Counted from the first letter of the stretch, positions 53,993-63,437 are shown. The stretch is 64,000 nt of DNA from Paracoccus tegillarcae (GCF_002847305.1 NZ_CP025408.1:2253001-2317000); one strand, 5' to 3'. Notes: a model not told the origin generated them from the letters alone. Program-made: numbers and translations.

Positions 53993-55180
53993 ATGAGTGA
54001 TACACCCCGGAAAGACGTCCATCCCCGGACCGCTGCAGTCCATGCGGGCACGCGCCGCAGCCAATATGGCGAGATGGCCGAAGCAATTTTCCTGACGCAG
54101 GGCTTCGTCTACGACAGTGCCGAACAGGCCGAGGCGCGCTTTGTCGAGGCCGGCCCCGACGAATTCATCTATGCCCGCTACGGCAACCCGACCAGCCGCA
54201 TGTTCGAGGAACGGATGGCCGCGCTGGAGGGTGCCGAGGACGCCTTTGCCACGGCCAGCGGCATGGCGGCTGTGAATGCGGCGCTGTTCTCGATCTGCGC
54301 GCCGGGTGATCATGTCGTGGCGGCCCGTGCGCTGTTCGGGTCCTGCCTATACGTGTTGGAGCTATTGGCGAAGTTCGGGGTCGAGGTCAGCTATGTCGAT
54401 GGCACCGATCTGGACCAGTGGCGCACGGCGATCAGGCCCGATACCAAGGCTGTGTTCTACGAATCCATGTCGAACCCGACGCTCGAGGTGATCGACATGC
54501 AGGCGGTCTCTGATCTGGCGCATGCCGCCGGCGCGATCGTGGTGGTCGACAACGTCTTTACTACGCCGGTCTTTTCGCGCGCCGTCGCGTTGGGCGCCGA
54601 TGTGGTTGTCTATTCCGCGACCAAGCATATCGACGGCGGCGGGCGCGCCCTTGCCGGTGTGATCTGCGGCACCCGCGACTATATTCGCAAGGTCGCCGAG
54701 CCCTATCTGAAACATACCGGCGGCGCGATCAGCCCGTTTCACAGCTGGGTCATGCTGAACGGCCTGACGACGATGGATCTGCGGGTCCGGGCACAGGCCG
54801 ACAGCGCGCTGGCAATTGCAGCGGCGATGCAGGGCCATCCGGACCTGAGCCAGGTCATCTATCCGGGCCTTGCCGACCATCCTCAGCACGATCTGGCCAT
54901 GGCGCAGATGGGCTCGGGCGGCACGATGATCGCATTGGAGTTGCGCGGCGGAAAACAGGCCGCCTTCAACGCGCTGAACCGCCTGCAATTGATCCGCATT
55001 TCCAACAATCTGGGCGATGCCAAGTCGATCATCACGCACCCGGCGACGACGACCCATCAGCGCCTGTCCGAGGAAGAGCGCGAGAGGCTGGGCATCACTC
55101 CCGGCCTGTTGCGCCTGTCAATCGGGCTGGAAGGCGCAGATGATCTGATCGCTGATTTGCGTCAGGCGCTTGGAAACTAG
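53993..55180 (+). CDS. metZ: O-succinylhomoserine sulfhydrylase MetZ
   Basis: A 395-residue PLP enzyme making homocysteine from O-succinylhomoserine and sulfide. YARYGNPTSRMFEERMAALEG and the PLP lysine in VVYSATKHIDGGGRALAG are typical, as is LRLSIGLEGADDLIADL. The close MetZ class (versus MetB or MetC) is suggested by the RTAAVHAGTRRSQYGEMAEA opening. ATG 53993 has GAAAGG upstream. It uses the sulfide made by the cys genes at 35-38 kb. Confidence 0.9.
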   Translation: MSDTPRKDVHPRTAAVHAGTRRSQYGEMAEAIFLTQGFVYDSAEQAEARFVEAGPDEFIYARYGNPTSRMFEERMAALEGAEDAFATASGMAAVNAALFSICAPGDHVVAARALFGSCLYVLELLAKFGVEVSYVDGTDLDQWRTAIRPDTKAVFYESMSNPTLEVIDMQAVSDLAHAAGAIVVVDNVFTTPVFSRAVALGADVVVYSATKHIDGGGRALAGVICGTRDYIRKVAEPYLKHTGGAISPFHSWVMLNGLTTMDLRVRAQADSALAIAAAMQGHPDLSQVIYPGLADHPQHDLAMAQMGSGGTMIALELRGGKQAAFNALNRLQLIRISNNLGDAKSIITHPATTTHQRLSEEERERLGITPGLLRLSIGLEGADDLIADLRQALGN

Positions 55181-55408
55181 GGTTTTTCGCAGCCAAACCG
55201 GGCGATCACGGCGCTGACCAACGGTCGCGGGGACGTCCAGCCCGTCTTGCGCCTGTGCCCTCGGCTGTTCATCGCTTGCCACCGGCGCCACCCTGTCCCA
55301 AGCTTTTCCCGAATGGCGAAAGCAGTTTGGGGGCAAAATTCTGGCCCGGGGCTTTGGATTTTACATAAAAGTCCCTATATGCTGCCGGCACCCGCTGGAG
55401 GATTGCTG

Positions 55409-56371
55409 ATGACCGAGAACCGCCCGATGATTCCGGCCTACCCGGCGCTTGCGCGCGATTATGACGCCGATTTCAAGGTCGATGTCGATTACAAGGCCGG
55501 TCTGCCCGATCTGCAGAACGGCCCTGCCAGCCTGATCGTGGGCGCGCACAAGCCGATCCAGCATGTGGGGATCTCGAACTTTCGCCTGCCGATCCGCTAT
55601 GAGCGTCGTGATGGCGGTGATATGACGCTGGAAACCAGCGTCACCGGCACAGTCAGCCTCGAGGCCGACCGCAAGGGCATCAACATGTCGCGGATCATGC
55701 GGTCCTTTTATGAGCATGCTGAAAAGCAGTTCAGTCTCAAGGTGCTGGAAGCTGCGCTGAATGACTATCAGACCGATCTGGATGCGCTGGATGCGCGTAT
55801 CCTCATGCGCCTGTCCTATCCTGTGCGCGTGGACAGCCTGCGGTCTGGCCTGTCCGGCTGGCAGTACTATGACATTGCGCTTGAGGTCGCGGAGCAGGCC
55901 GGTCAGCGGCTGCGGATTGTTCATTTCGACTATGTCTATTCCTCCACCTGCCCGTGTTCACTGGAACTGTCCGAACATGCGCGCGAGGATCGTGGCCGGC
56001 TGGCGACGCCGCATTCGCAGCGCTCCATCGCGCGGATTTCGGTGGTGATGAAGGGGCCGGAAAAGATCTGGTTCGAGGATATCGTCGATCTTTGCCGCCG
56101 CGCTGTGCCGACCGAGACGCAGGTCATGGTCAAGCGTGAGGACGAACAGGCCTTTGCCGAGTTGAACGCCTCGAACCCGATTTTCGTCGAGGACGCGGTA
56201 CGCGCCTTTGCCCAGCAGCTGATGACCGACGATCGCTTTGGCGATTTTCGGATCGTGGCCAGCCATCAGGAATCGTTGCATTCCCATGACGCCGTCAGCG
56301 TGCTGACCGATGGCCCGACCTTTGCGCAGCATTCGCTTGATCCGTCGCTCTTTGCCGAACTGCGCGTGTAA
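55409..56371 (+). CDS. folE2: GTP cyclohydrolase FolE2
   Basis: A 320-residue type IB GTP cyclohydrolase for folate and queuosine synthesis. VGISNFRLPIRYE, SSTCPCSLELSEHARED (metal-binding cysteine) and SHQESLHSHDAV are the family motifs. FolE2 can work with metals other than zinc and often replaces FolE under zinc limitation; no Zur box is visible here. ATG 55409 has GGAGG eight bases upstream. Confidence 0.94.
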   Translation: MTENRPMIPAYPALARDYDADFKVDVDYKAGLPDLQNGPASLIVGAHKPIQHVGISNFRLPIRYERRDGGDMTLETSVTGTVSLEADRKGINMSRIMRSFYEHAEKQFSLKVLEAALNDYQTDLDALDARILMRLSYPVRVDSLRSGLSGWQYYDIALEVAEQAGQRLRIVHFDYVYSSTCPCSLELSEHAREDRGRLATPHSQRSIARISVVMKGPEKIWFEDIVDLCRRAVPTETQVMVKREDEQAFAELNASNPIFVEDAVRAFAQQLMTDDRFGDFRIVASHQESLHSHDAVSVLTDGPTFAQHSLDPSLFAELRV

Positions 56372-56485
56372 AGTTTTGCTGCTCGGTTGCTGCGCCGTCG
56401 GCGCGGCGACCTATTTCTGTGGGCGTGCGGAACATTTGGCGAACACGTCCTTCCCAAGAACGCCGTTCGACGCTATGTTGCCGCA

Positions 56486-58876
56486 ATGAGCCAGTTTGAC
56501 GACACCGATGCCTTCGAGGCGGCTGTTCCGCTGTCGCAGCGTGCGATGGCCGCGCGGCCCACGCCTTATCTGGACGGCCTGAACATCGCGCAACGCGAGG
56601 CGGTCGAGGCGCTGGACGGCCCGGTACTGATGCTGGCGGGCGCGGGCACCGGCAAGACCCGCGCGCTGACCACCCGGATCGTGCATCTGCTGATGCTGGG
56701 CAAGGCCCGGCCCGGTCAGATTCTGGCGGTGACCTTTACCAACAAGGCCGCGCGCGAGATGAAGAATCGCATCGGTCGGTTGCTGGGCGAGGCGGTCGAG
56801 GGCATGCCTTGGCTGGGCACGTTCCATTCGATCAGCGTCAAGATCCTGCGCCGTCATGCCGAGTTGATCGGCGATGGCGATCTGCATCTGAAGCCCAGCT
56901 TTACGATTTTGGACACCGACGATCAGCTACGGCTGATGAAGCAACTGATCGCGGCTGAAAATCTGGATGAAAAACGCTGGCCCGCGCGGCAGTTGGCGGG
57001 GCTGATTGACAGCTGGAAGAACCGCTGCATCACCCCTGCCAAGCTGCCCAAGGGCGAAAGTCGGGCCTTCGATGGCATGGGCGGGCAGCTTTATGCGGCC
57101 TATCAGCGCCGGCTGCTTGAACTGAACGCGGTCGATTTCGGTGATCTTCTGATGCATTGCGTGACACTGTTTCAGGCGCATCCCGATGTGCTGAAAGGGT
57201 GGCAGGATCGGTTCCGCTATATTCTGGTGGACGAGTATCAGGATACCAACGTCGCGCAGTATATGTGGCTGCGATTGCTGGCGCAGGCGCATCAGAATAT
57301 CTGCTGTGTGGGCGACGATGATCAGTCGATCTATGGCTGGCGGGGGGCAGAGGTCGGCAACATCCTGCGCTTTGAAAAGGATTTCCCTGGCGCGCGGGTG
57401 ATTCGGCTGGAACAGAATTACCGCTCGACCCCGAATATTCTGGCGGCTGCCTCGGGCCTGATCGCCGAGAATGCGGGTCGGCTGGGCAAGACATTATGGA
57501 CCGATGCCGAGGACCCGGGCGAAAAGGTTCGGCTGATCGGCCATTGGGACAGCGAGGCCGAGGCGCGCTGGATCGGCGAAGAGATCGAGGCATTTCAGGG
57601 CGGACATCGACACGCGGTGGGCAAGGTCAGCCTGAATGACATCGCTATCCTCGTGCGGGCCTCGCATCAGATGCGCGCCTTCGAGGATCGGTTCATGACC
57701 ATCGGGCTGCCTTACCGCGTCATCGGCGGCCCGCGCTTTTATGAGCGTCAGGAAATCCGCGATGCGATGGCCTATTTCCGGCTGGTGGTCAGCCCCGCTG
57801 ATGATCTGGCGTTCGAGCGGATCGTAAACACACCCAAGCGCGGCCTCGGCGACAAGGCGGTGCAGACGATCCAGACCGTCGCGCGGCAAAACGGCGTCGG
57901 GCTGCTGGAAGGCGCGCGGATCGTCGTCGAAGAGGGGCATCTGGGCGGCAGAGGTTTGGCGAACCTGCGCGAGTTCGTGCAGGGCGTCGGGCGCTGGCAC
58001 GGCGAGGCGCTGGACAGCCAGTCCAGCCATATCGAACTGGCCGAACGTATCCTGGACGAATCCGGCTATACGACCATGTGGCAGAACGAAAAGACGCCGG
58101 ATGCGCCGGGCCGGCTCGACAACCTCAAGGAACTGGTCAAGGCGCTGGAAGAATTCGAAAATCTGCAGGGCTTTCTGGAACATGTCGCGTTGGTCATGGA
58201 CCGCGATGACGGCGATGCCGGCGAAGAGGTCAGCATCATGACCCTGCACGCGGCCAAGGGGCTGGAATTCCCGATTGTCTTTCTGCCTGGCTGGGAGGAC
58301 GGTCTGTTCCCCAGCCAACGATCCATGGATGAAAGCGGCCAGCGCGGGCTGGAGGAGGAACGCCGGCTGGCCTATGTCGGCATCACCCGGGCCGAGAGGC
58401 TGGCAACGATCAGCTTTGCCGGCAACCGGCGGCTCTACGGCCAATGGCAAAGCTCGATGCCGTCGCGCTTTGTCGATGAATTGCCCGGCGATCATGTCGA
58501 GGTGCTGACCCCGCCGGGCCTCTATGGTGGCGGCTATGGCGCGGCGATGGCCTTTGCAGGCGCGAATGCGGGCACGGATATGCATGATCGCGCCGCCAAG
58601 GCCGATGTCTACAACTCGCCCGGATGGAAACGCATGCAGGCCAGCGCGGCCGGGCGGAAACCGCCGGTGCACAAGGTGCCCGTGGTGATTGACGCGGACC
58701 CTGCGGCTGCTTTTTCTGTTGGTGATCGGGTCTTTCACCAGAAGTTCGGCAATGGCACGGTCATGGGCATCGCCGAGGACACGGTGACGGTGCAGTTCCC
58801 GACCGGCTTCAAGACGATCAAGGCCGCCTATTTGCAGCCGGCGGGCAGTGCCGCCGGCGACGACGTGCCATTCTAG
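56486..58876 (+). CDS. UvrD/PcrA-type DNA helicase
   Basis: A 796-residue superfamily 1A helicase for repair and replication restart. Motif I is LAGAGTGKTRALTTR, motif II VDEYQDTNVAQ, motif III DDDQSIYGWRGAE, motif IV EQNYRSTPNIL, motif V TLHAAKGLEFPIVFLPGWEDGLFPSQR (split across 590-650) and motif VI YVGITRAER. The C terminus carries a Tudor-like RNA polymerase-interaction segment (VGDRVFHQKFGNGTVMGI), which fits PcrA/UvrD. Start ATG 56486. Confidence 0.93.
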   Translation: MSQFDDTDAFEAAVPLSQRAMAARPTPYLDGLNIAQREAVEALDGPVLMLAGAGTGKTRALTTRIVHLLMLGKARPGQILAVTFTNKAAREMKNRIGRLLGEAVEGMPWLGTFHSISVKILRRHAELIGDGDLHLKPSFTILDTDDQLRLMKQLIAAENLDEKRWPARQLAGLIDSWKNRCITPAKLPKGESRAFDGMGGQLYAAYQRRLLELNAVDFGDLLMHCVTLFQAHPDVLKGWQDRFRYILVDEYQDTNVAQYMWLRLLAQAHQNICCVGDDDQSIYGWRGAEVGNILRFEKDFPGARVIRLEQNYRSTPNILAAASGLIAENAGRLGKTLWTDAEDPGEKVRLIGHWDSEAEARWIGEEIEAFQGGHRHAVGKVSLNDIAILVRASHQMRAFEDRFMTIGLPYRVIGGPRFYERQEIRDAMAYFRLVVSPADDLAFERIVNTPKRGLGDKAVQTIQTVARQNGVGLLEGARIVVEEGHLGGRGLANLREFVQGVGRWHGEALDSQSSHIELAERILDESGYTTMWQNEKTPDAPGRLDNLKELVKALEEFENLQGFLEHVALVMDRDDGDAGEEVSIMTLHAAKGLEFPIVFLPGWEDGLFPSQRSMDESGQRGLEEERRLAYVGITRAERLATISFAGNRRLYGQWQSSMPSRFVDELPGDHVEVLTPPGLYGGGYGAAMAFAGANAGTDMHDRAAKADVYNSPGWKRMQASAAGRKPPVHKVPVVIDADPAAAFSVGDRVFHQKFGNGTVMGIAEDTVTVQFPTGFKTIKAAYLQPAGSAAGDDVPF

Positions 58877-58921
58877 ATCATGATGCGCAAAACCGCGTTG
58901 CCGGAACCCGTCTCGGTCGTG

Positions 58922-59707
58922 TCAGCGGCCAAGCGCCCGCGATATCGCCCCTTCCAGTCGCCGGGTCTCGCGCTCTAGCCCCCAGGGCGGATTGATCACG
59001 AACATCCCCGAGCCGATCATATTGTGATCTGCCCGCAGCGGCGGAAATCTGATTTCAGAACGCAGCACATCGCGGTGGTCGGCCGATAGCTGTTCCAGCA
59101 TCGGCAGGTGCCGCTCGTCGCTGAGGATCGGATACCACAGCGCGATGCTGCCGACGTTCCATTTCCGAGCGATCTGCGCGATCTTGCGCGGTATCTCGTC
59201 ATATTCCGTTTTCACCTCATAGCTGGGATCAATCAGCATGAGGCCGCGCCTCGGGGTGGGCGGGCACAGTGAATGCGCCACGGTAAACCCGTCACGGCGG
59301 TGGATCGTGGCAGAGCCCGCAACCCAGGACAGTGCCGCATGCTCGGCCGGGTGCAATTCGGCCAGATGAACGCTGTCTTTTGGCCGCAGGAAATAGGAGG
59401 CAATCAGCGGCGAGCCGGGATAGCTGTTTTTGCCATGGGACGACCGGACCGAGGCCAGCGCCGCCAGCAGGGGGTGGCCGCCCTGCAACCAGCCCTCGCT
59501 CTCGGCGCGGCGAATGCCTGCGGCGGCCTCGCCGGTTTTCAGCGATTCGGGGCTGTCCAGGCGGTACAGCCCACGCCCGGCATGGGTCTCGATATAGGTC
59601 ATCGCCTTGTCCTTGCGGACCATATAGTCCAGCGCGACCGCCAGCATCGAATGCTTATGCAGATCGGCAAGGTTTCCGGCGTGATAGGCGTGCTGATAGC
59701 TAAGCAT
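58922..59707 (-). CDS. rlmJ: 23S rRNA (adenine-N6)-methyltransferase RlmJ
   Basis: A 261-residue enzyme methylating A2030 of 23S rRNA. The family opening MLSYQHAYHAGNLADLHKH, THAGRGLY and LMLIDPSYE are present. The catalytic motif is DPSYE rather than the usual DPPYE, a mild variation. AdoMet binding should come from the HAGRGLY region. Stand-alone. Confidence 0.9.
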   Translation of the reverse strand: MLSYQHAYHAGNLADLHKHSMLAVALDYMVRKDKAMTYIETHAGRGLYRLDSPESLKTGEAAAGIRRAESEGWLQGGHPLLAALASVRSSHGKNSYPGSPLIASYFLRPKDSVHLAELHPAEHAALSWVAGSATIHRRDGFTVAHSLCPPTPRRGLMLIDPSYEVKTEYDEIPRKIAQIARKWNVGSIALWYPILSDERHLPMLEQLSADHRDVLRSEIRFPPLRADHNMIGSGMFVINPPWGLERETRRLEGAISRALGR

Positions 59708-59743
59708 GACTTGGCACTATCGCGACTGCCCTGAAAAAGTAAA

Positions 59744-59778
59744 GCGGCGACGCCCAGGGAGGAGGAGGGCGTCGCCGC
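59744..59778 (-). terminator. Last CcsR hairpin, also terminator
   Basis: GCGGCGACGCC and GGCGTCGCCGC pair over 11 bases around the shared loop. On the minus strand TTTACTTTTTC follows directly, so this unit ends the transcript. Confidence 0.75.
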
Positions 59779-60078
59779 GTCACCGCAGACCCAGGGAGGA
59801 GGACGGGCCGCGTATGGGGTGCGGTGATGCCCAGGGAGGAGGAAGGGGCGGTCACCGCGTAACGAGGGGCTGTCCAGGGAGGAGGAGGGACAGCCGGTCC
59901 CCGTATTCTTTCAGCGGCAGCCCTCAGGGAGGAGGAGGAGGGCTGCCGCCGCAACAAGATCACCCTCAGGGAGGAGGAGGAAGGCGATCCTGCTATCTGT
60001 CGGCGACACCCTCAGGGAGGAGGAGGAGGAGAGGGTGCCGCCTAAACCCTTGCCCCAGGGAGGAGGAGGGGGCCAGGG
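59744..60078 (-). ncRNA. Eight-unit CcsR-like stress small-RNA array
   Basis: Eight consecutive hairpins share a loop that reads CAGGGAGGAGGA on the plus strand, so the minus-strand RNA shows UCCUCCUCCCUG in each. Loop copies start at 59755, 59792, 59832, 59875, 59925, 59967, 60013 and 60056 (spacing 37-50). Stems differ in sequence but remain paired, the mark of selection for structure. The array follows a DUF1127 gene on the same strand, exactly as CcsR1-4 follow ccaF1 in Rhodobacter sphaeroides, where these RNAs respond to oxidative and other stress. The last hairpin, 59744-59778, is followed by a T run on the minus strand and so acts as terminator. Confidence 0.88.
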
Positions 60079-60090
60079 ATTGAAATTCCT

Positions 60091-60321
60091 TTACTTCGCG
60101 GTGCCGTAAGCCGCTTCCAGAGCAATGCGACGAATCATCGAGCGATGAATGCCCAGATCTGACAGGTCGCGCTCGGTCAGCGAGTTCAGTTCGCGGATGG
60201 TCTGGCGGTAGACGGCGTTGCGTGCGCGATTTTCCTGCATGCCGGCAATCATCGCGCTCAGTTTGGCGCGGATGCCGTGCGCTGCGTGGGCGCCGCCGTG
60301 GATATGTTCAATTGCAGCCAT
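60091..60321 (-). CDS. ccaF1: DUF1127 RNA-associated protein (CcaF1-like)
   Basis: A 76-residue basic protein. The C-terminal half, RQTIRELNSLTERDLSDLGI and HRSMIRRIALEAAY, is the DUF1127 domain with its LxxLxDxxLxDIGI pattern. In Rhodobacter sphaeroides the homologue binds RNA and helps mature the CcsR RNAs that follow it. AAGGA upstream of the ATG is a good ribosome site. The gap to the first hairpin is only 12 bases, so protein and small RNAs share one primary transcript. Confidence 0.88.
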   Translation of the reverse strand: MAAIEHIHGGAHAAHGIRAKLSAMIAGMQENRARNAVYRQTIRELNSLTERDLSDLGIHRSMIRRIALEAAYGTAK

Positions 60322-60673
60322 TTGCGTATTCCTTGCGTCTGCTCATCTCATCTGCGCCTTGTCCCGTTCGATCGTCTGTCCGGGTGACGCTTTCTTCGAG
60401 TACAAAGATGGCGCTAATGCTGCAGGTGCACAATGACCGAGTGTGAAATTCTGCCATGCAGAAAGCGCATAACTGTTGCTGACCCAATTTTCATGACATG
60501 CTGAAAACAAGAGCAAAAAACTTAACAAAAAGTTTACATCATTCACGTTTTGGTTGTAGTTCAGCCAAGTGGCGCAGCGTTTCTTGGGTCAGATCTGCGA
60601 CATTAGGACGCGCTTGTTGCTCAATGGATACGGTTCCATCATTTTGACGCAGATTCGGCGTGAGGGTTAAGAA
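60322..60673. other. 352-base gap between ccaF1 and mrp
   Basis: Contains the RpoH-like promoter of ccaF1 (60406-60433) and an AT-rich stretch (60470-60545) that probably drives mrp. No gene is visible. Confidence 0.5.
60406..60433 (-). promoter_or_regulatory. RpoH-like promoter of the ccaF1-CcsR unit
   Basis: On the minus strand TTGTGC and GCGCCATCT lie 16 bases apart, similar to the RpoH pattern (CTTG..., CCATNT). The leader would be about 77 bases. RpoHI/HII control is known for the Rhodobacter counterpart; the site here is matched by eye. Confidence 0.5.
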
Positions 60674-61753
60674 ATGAGCATCGACGATCAAGTTGCCTTA
60701 GGGTCAATTTCCCAGATCGCGATTCCGGGCGGTGGCACGCTTGGGCAGGCAGATCTGATCCGCGCATTTTCGGTCGAAGATACGACGGTCCGATTCGTCC
60801 TTGAACTGAAGGATGCGGAACAGGCGCGCGCGTTCGAGCCGGTCGAAGCCGAAGCACGGCGCATCCTGCTGGCGCTGCCCGGGGTGGAACAGGTCTCGAT
60901 CGTGCGCACGGCGCAGTCAGGCGGTGGCGCACGGGGCGGCGATCAGCCGCCGCAGATGAAGCTGGGCCGTCATCCCAAGCCGCAAGCCGGACCGCAGCAG
61001 ATCCCCGGCGTTTCGCGGATCATCGCCATTGGCTCTGGCAAGGGCGGGGTGGGGAAATCCACCGTCACCTCTAATCTTGCCGTCGCGATGGCGCGTGCCG
61101 GGCGGCGCGTGGGCATTCTGGACGCGGATATTCACGGCCCCAGCCAGCCGCGCATGATGGGCGCAAGCGGTCGTCCGGCCAGCCCTGACGGACAGCGCAT
61201 CGAACCCTTGCAGGCTCATGGCGTGACGCTGATGTCCATCGGCTTCATGCTGAATGAGGGCGAGGCGGTGGTCTGGCGTGGCCCGATGCTGATGGGCGCC
61301 ATGCAGCAGATGCTACAGCAGGTGAATTGGGGTGAACTGGATATTCTGCTGATCGACCTGCCGCCGGGCACGGGCGATGTGCAACTGTCACTGTGCCAGA
61401 AGGCGGCAGTGACCGGTGCGCTTATCGTCTCGACCCCGCAGGATGTCGCGCTGCTGGATGCGCGACGTGCCATCGACATGTTCGGCAAGCTGAAAACCCC
61501 GGTGCTGGGCCTGATTGAGAACATGTCGACCTATATCTGTCCGAATTGCGGACACGAGGCGCATCCGTTCGGCCATGGCGGCGTCGCAACCGAAGCCAAG
61601 GCGCTGGATCTGCCGTTTCTGGGCGAAATCCCTCTGGAACTGGAGGTTCGCCTGGGTGGTGATGCCGGCCAGCCCGTCGCCCTGGGCGATGGCGCGGTTT
61701 CTCAGGCCTATGCGAGGTTGGCGGACAGGCTGATCAAGGGCGGCATGGCTTAG
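60674..61753 (+). CDS. mrp: Mrp/NBP35-family iron-sulfur carrier ATPase (ApbC)
   Basis: A 359-residue P-loop NTPase that transfers Fe-S clusters. An N-terminal MIP18/DUF59 domain (residues 1-85) precedes the deviant Walker [46 protein letters not shown] and the cluster-binding CxxC in [13 protein letters not shown]. This arrangement is typical of bacterial Mrp/ApbC. Stand-alone, ten bases before the convergent TerB gene end. Confidence 0.94.
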   Translation: MSIDDQVALGSISQIAIPGGGTLGQADLIRAFSVEDTTVRFVLELKDAEQARAFEPVEAEARRILLALPGVEQVSIVRTAQSGGGARGGDQPPQMKLGRHPKPQAGPQQIPGVSRIIAIGSGKGGVGKSTVTSNLAVAMARAGRRVGILDADIHGPSQPRMMGASGRPASPDGQRIEPLQAHGVTLMSIGFMLNEGEAVVWRGPMLMGAMQQMLQQVNWGELDILLIDLPPGTGDVQLSLCQKAAVTGALIVSTPQDVALLDARRAIDMFGKLKTPVLGLIENMSTYICPNCGHEAHPFGHGGVATEAKALDLPFLGEIPLELEVRLGGDAGQPVALGDGAVSQAYARLADRLIKGGMA

Positions 61754-61762
61754 CCGTCACCA

Positions 61763-62227
61763 TCAACTGTTGTCGGTCTGGCCGTTTTGTTCCAGCACCC
61801 GCTGCCGTGCGAATGCGGAATCGCGATCGTTGACGCCCAGCAGGCCCGCGACCAGACGGATGACGCTTTCTTCATCCATGGCGCGATCATCGTCGGAATA
61901 GGCCACCTCCCACATCGCGGCGATGACGCTGAACCGATCCTCCAGCGCGATGCGATCCTTGATGATGCGGGTAAAGCGGACGGTGTCGGGCGCCTCTGCC
62001 TCGATCATCTCGGCGGCTGCGCGCAGTTCTGCTGCCTCTTGCTGGCTCAGGCCGCGGCGACGCGCCAGAACCTGATCGATACGGCGCATCTCGATCTTGG
62101 CATACCGATCATCAGCGCGTGCCACACGAACCAGCAGCGCCGCCAAGGCCATTTCGGCGTCATTGGCATCGATATCGCCCGGTGCGGGCTCGTCGGCGAA
62201 AAGCCGTGTCAGCAGACTGCGGAACAT
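61763..62227 (-). CDS. TerB-family protein
   Basis: A 154-residue all-helical protein of the TerB family (tellurite resistance domain, DjlA-N relative). AALLVRVARADDRYAKIEMR and RFSVIAAMWEVAYSDDDRAMDEESVIRLVAGLLGV (in two parts) carry the acidic metal-binding pattern. Stand-alone members occur widely without tellurite resistance; the role is unknown. The gene is monocistronic. Confidence 0.82.
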   Translation of the reverse strand: MFRSLLTRLFADEPAPGDIDANDAEMALAALLVRVARADDRYAKIEMRRIDQVLARRRGLSQQEAAELRAAAEMIEAEAPDTVRFTRIIKDRIALEDRFSVIAAMWEVAYSDDDRAMDEESVIRLVAGLLGVNDRDSAFARQRVLEQNGQTDNS

Positions 62228-62265
62228 AGCGGGATCATACCATTTCCTATATCTGAGACAAGCAG

Positions 62266-62565
62266 TTATCGCGGCTCATCATAGCCTTCAACGATCGCCA
62301 GATCGCCGGTGCATACAGGAAGTCGCAGGGCCAGTGCGGCCTGATATTCGGCGCTGTGATAACAGTCTTGCGCGGCTTGATAGCTGGGAAACTCGACGAC
62401 CACGCTGCGCGAACGGGCCTCGCCCTCGGTCACCTGTTGCGGGCCGCCGCGAACGAGGAAACGTCCTTCATGTTTCTCGAAGGCCACGGCATTGGCCTGA
62501 CGATAGGCCTCGTAGGCATCGGCATTGTCGATCGTCATATGTGCGATCCAGTAGCCTTTGGTCAT
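62266..62565 (-). CDS. DUF1330 protein
   Basis: A 99-residue dimeric alpha/beta-barrel fold protein of DUF1330. The start MTKGYWIAHMTIDNADAYEA and SYQAAQDCYHSAEYQAAL are family hallmarks. AGAGGAGG is placed just before ATG 62565 and inside the end of phzF, with which it overlaps (ATGA). Function unknown. Confidence 0.88.
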   Translation of the reverse strand: MTKGYWIAHMTIDNADAYEAYRQANAVAFEKHEGRFLVRGGPQQVTEGEARSRSVVVEFPSYQAAQDCYHSAEYQAALALRLPVCTGDLAIVEGYDEPR

Positions 62566-63437
62566 TTGCTTACCTCCTCTGGAATGGCGATCCGCCCCTC
62601 TGCAATCGGCACCGCCGTGCCACTGATGCGAATCTCGGTCAGGGCACCGCCGCTGGTCACCGCGGTCAGGCCGATCTGTGATGGACGGCCCATCTCGATG
62701 CCTTGCCGCAGCGCGATTGTGTTTTCGCCCTCGACCAACTCGCCCGCGGCCAGCAACTGCGCCGCCAGCAATGCGCTGGCAGAGCCTGTGGCCGGGTCTT
62801 CGGGAATGCCCGCCGATGGCGATAACATCCGCGCACGATAGCCATCCGTGTCGCGCGTATACAGATAGGCGCTGTCGACCTGCGCTGCCTCCATCAACCG
62901 CGACCAATGCGGCTCGATCGGGCGGGCCCGCGCCAGATCATCCAGCGAGGCCAGCGGCAGATACAGAAAGGCCGGCCCGCCCTGCCAAATGCCGACGCTG
63001 TGGTTGTCGAACCCAAGCGCGGCAACGGGCAGATCCAGCGCGCCGGCGATCAGGTCGGGCTCGGCATGTCCCGGATGCGCGACCGGCAGCTTGGGCGCGA
63101 CGAACTGGGCAACGCCGCCCTTAATGGTGACGGGAACAAGTCCGGCCTCTTCCTCCAGCATGATCTGCATGTCCCTGCCCGATGCCAGATGCAGGGCGCA
63201 GCCGATTGTGGGATGACCGGCAAAGGGGATCTCGGCGGTTGGGAAAAAGATGCGGACCCGCGCGGTATGGGCCGGATCGCGTGGCGGCATGACAAAGATC
63301 GTCTCGGACAGGTTGAACTGGCGCGCGATGGTTTGCATCTGCGCGGTGCTCAGCGCGCCGGCATCCATCACGATCGCCAGCGGATTGCCGGTAAAGGGCC
63401 GGTCCGTGAAGACGTCGCAGATGTAAAAGTCCAGCAT
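62562..63437 (-). CDS. PhzF-family epimerase/isomerase
   Basis: A 291-residue protein of the PhzF fold (diaminopimelate epimerase-like). VFTDRPFTGNPLAIVMDA, IPFAGHPTIGCALHL and EDPATGSASALLA are the conserved motifs, with the catalytic Glu expected near residue 45 (SETIFV). There are no phenazine genes, so it is an unassigned isomerase. Start ATG 63437; coupled to the DUF1330 gene. Confidence 0.88.
   Translation of the reverse strand: MLDFYICDVFTDRPFTGNPLAIVMDAGALSTAQMQTIARQFNLSETIFVMPPRDPAHTARVRIFFPTAEIPFAGHPTIGCALHLASGRDMQIMLEEEAGLVPVTIKGGVAQFVAPKLPVAHPGHAEPDLIAGALDLPVAALGFDNHSVGIWQGGPAFLYLPLASLDDLARARPIEPHWSRLMEAAQVDSAYLYTRDTDGYRARMLSPSAGIPEDPATGSASALLAAQLLAAGELVEGENTIALRQGIEMGRPSQIGLTAVTSGGALTEIRISGTAVPIAEGRIAIPEEVSK

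Noticed and set aside
59744..60078. Regular 37-50 base repeats resembling a CRISPR array
   Set aside because: Repeats lie in hairpin loops, spacing varies, stems are paired, and there is no cas gene; it is a small-RNA array.
59706..60083. Open plus-strand frame running through the repeat array
   Set aside because: It is a by-product of GC-rich repeats, with no ribosome site and no protein character.
61763..62227. Tellurite resistance operon
   Set aside because: Only a lone TerB-family protein is present; such orphans are common.
62562..63437. Phenazine biosynthesis
   Set aside because: PhzF-like proteins occur widely without phenazine genes, and none are nearby.
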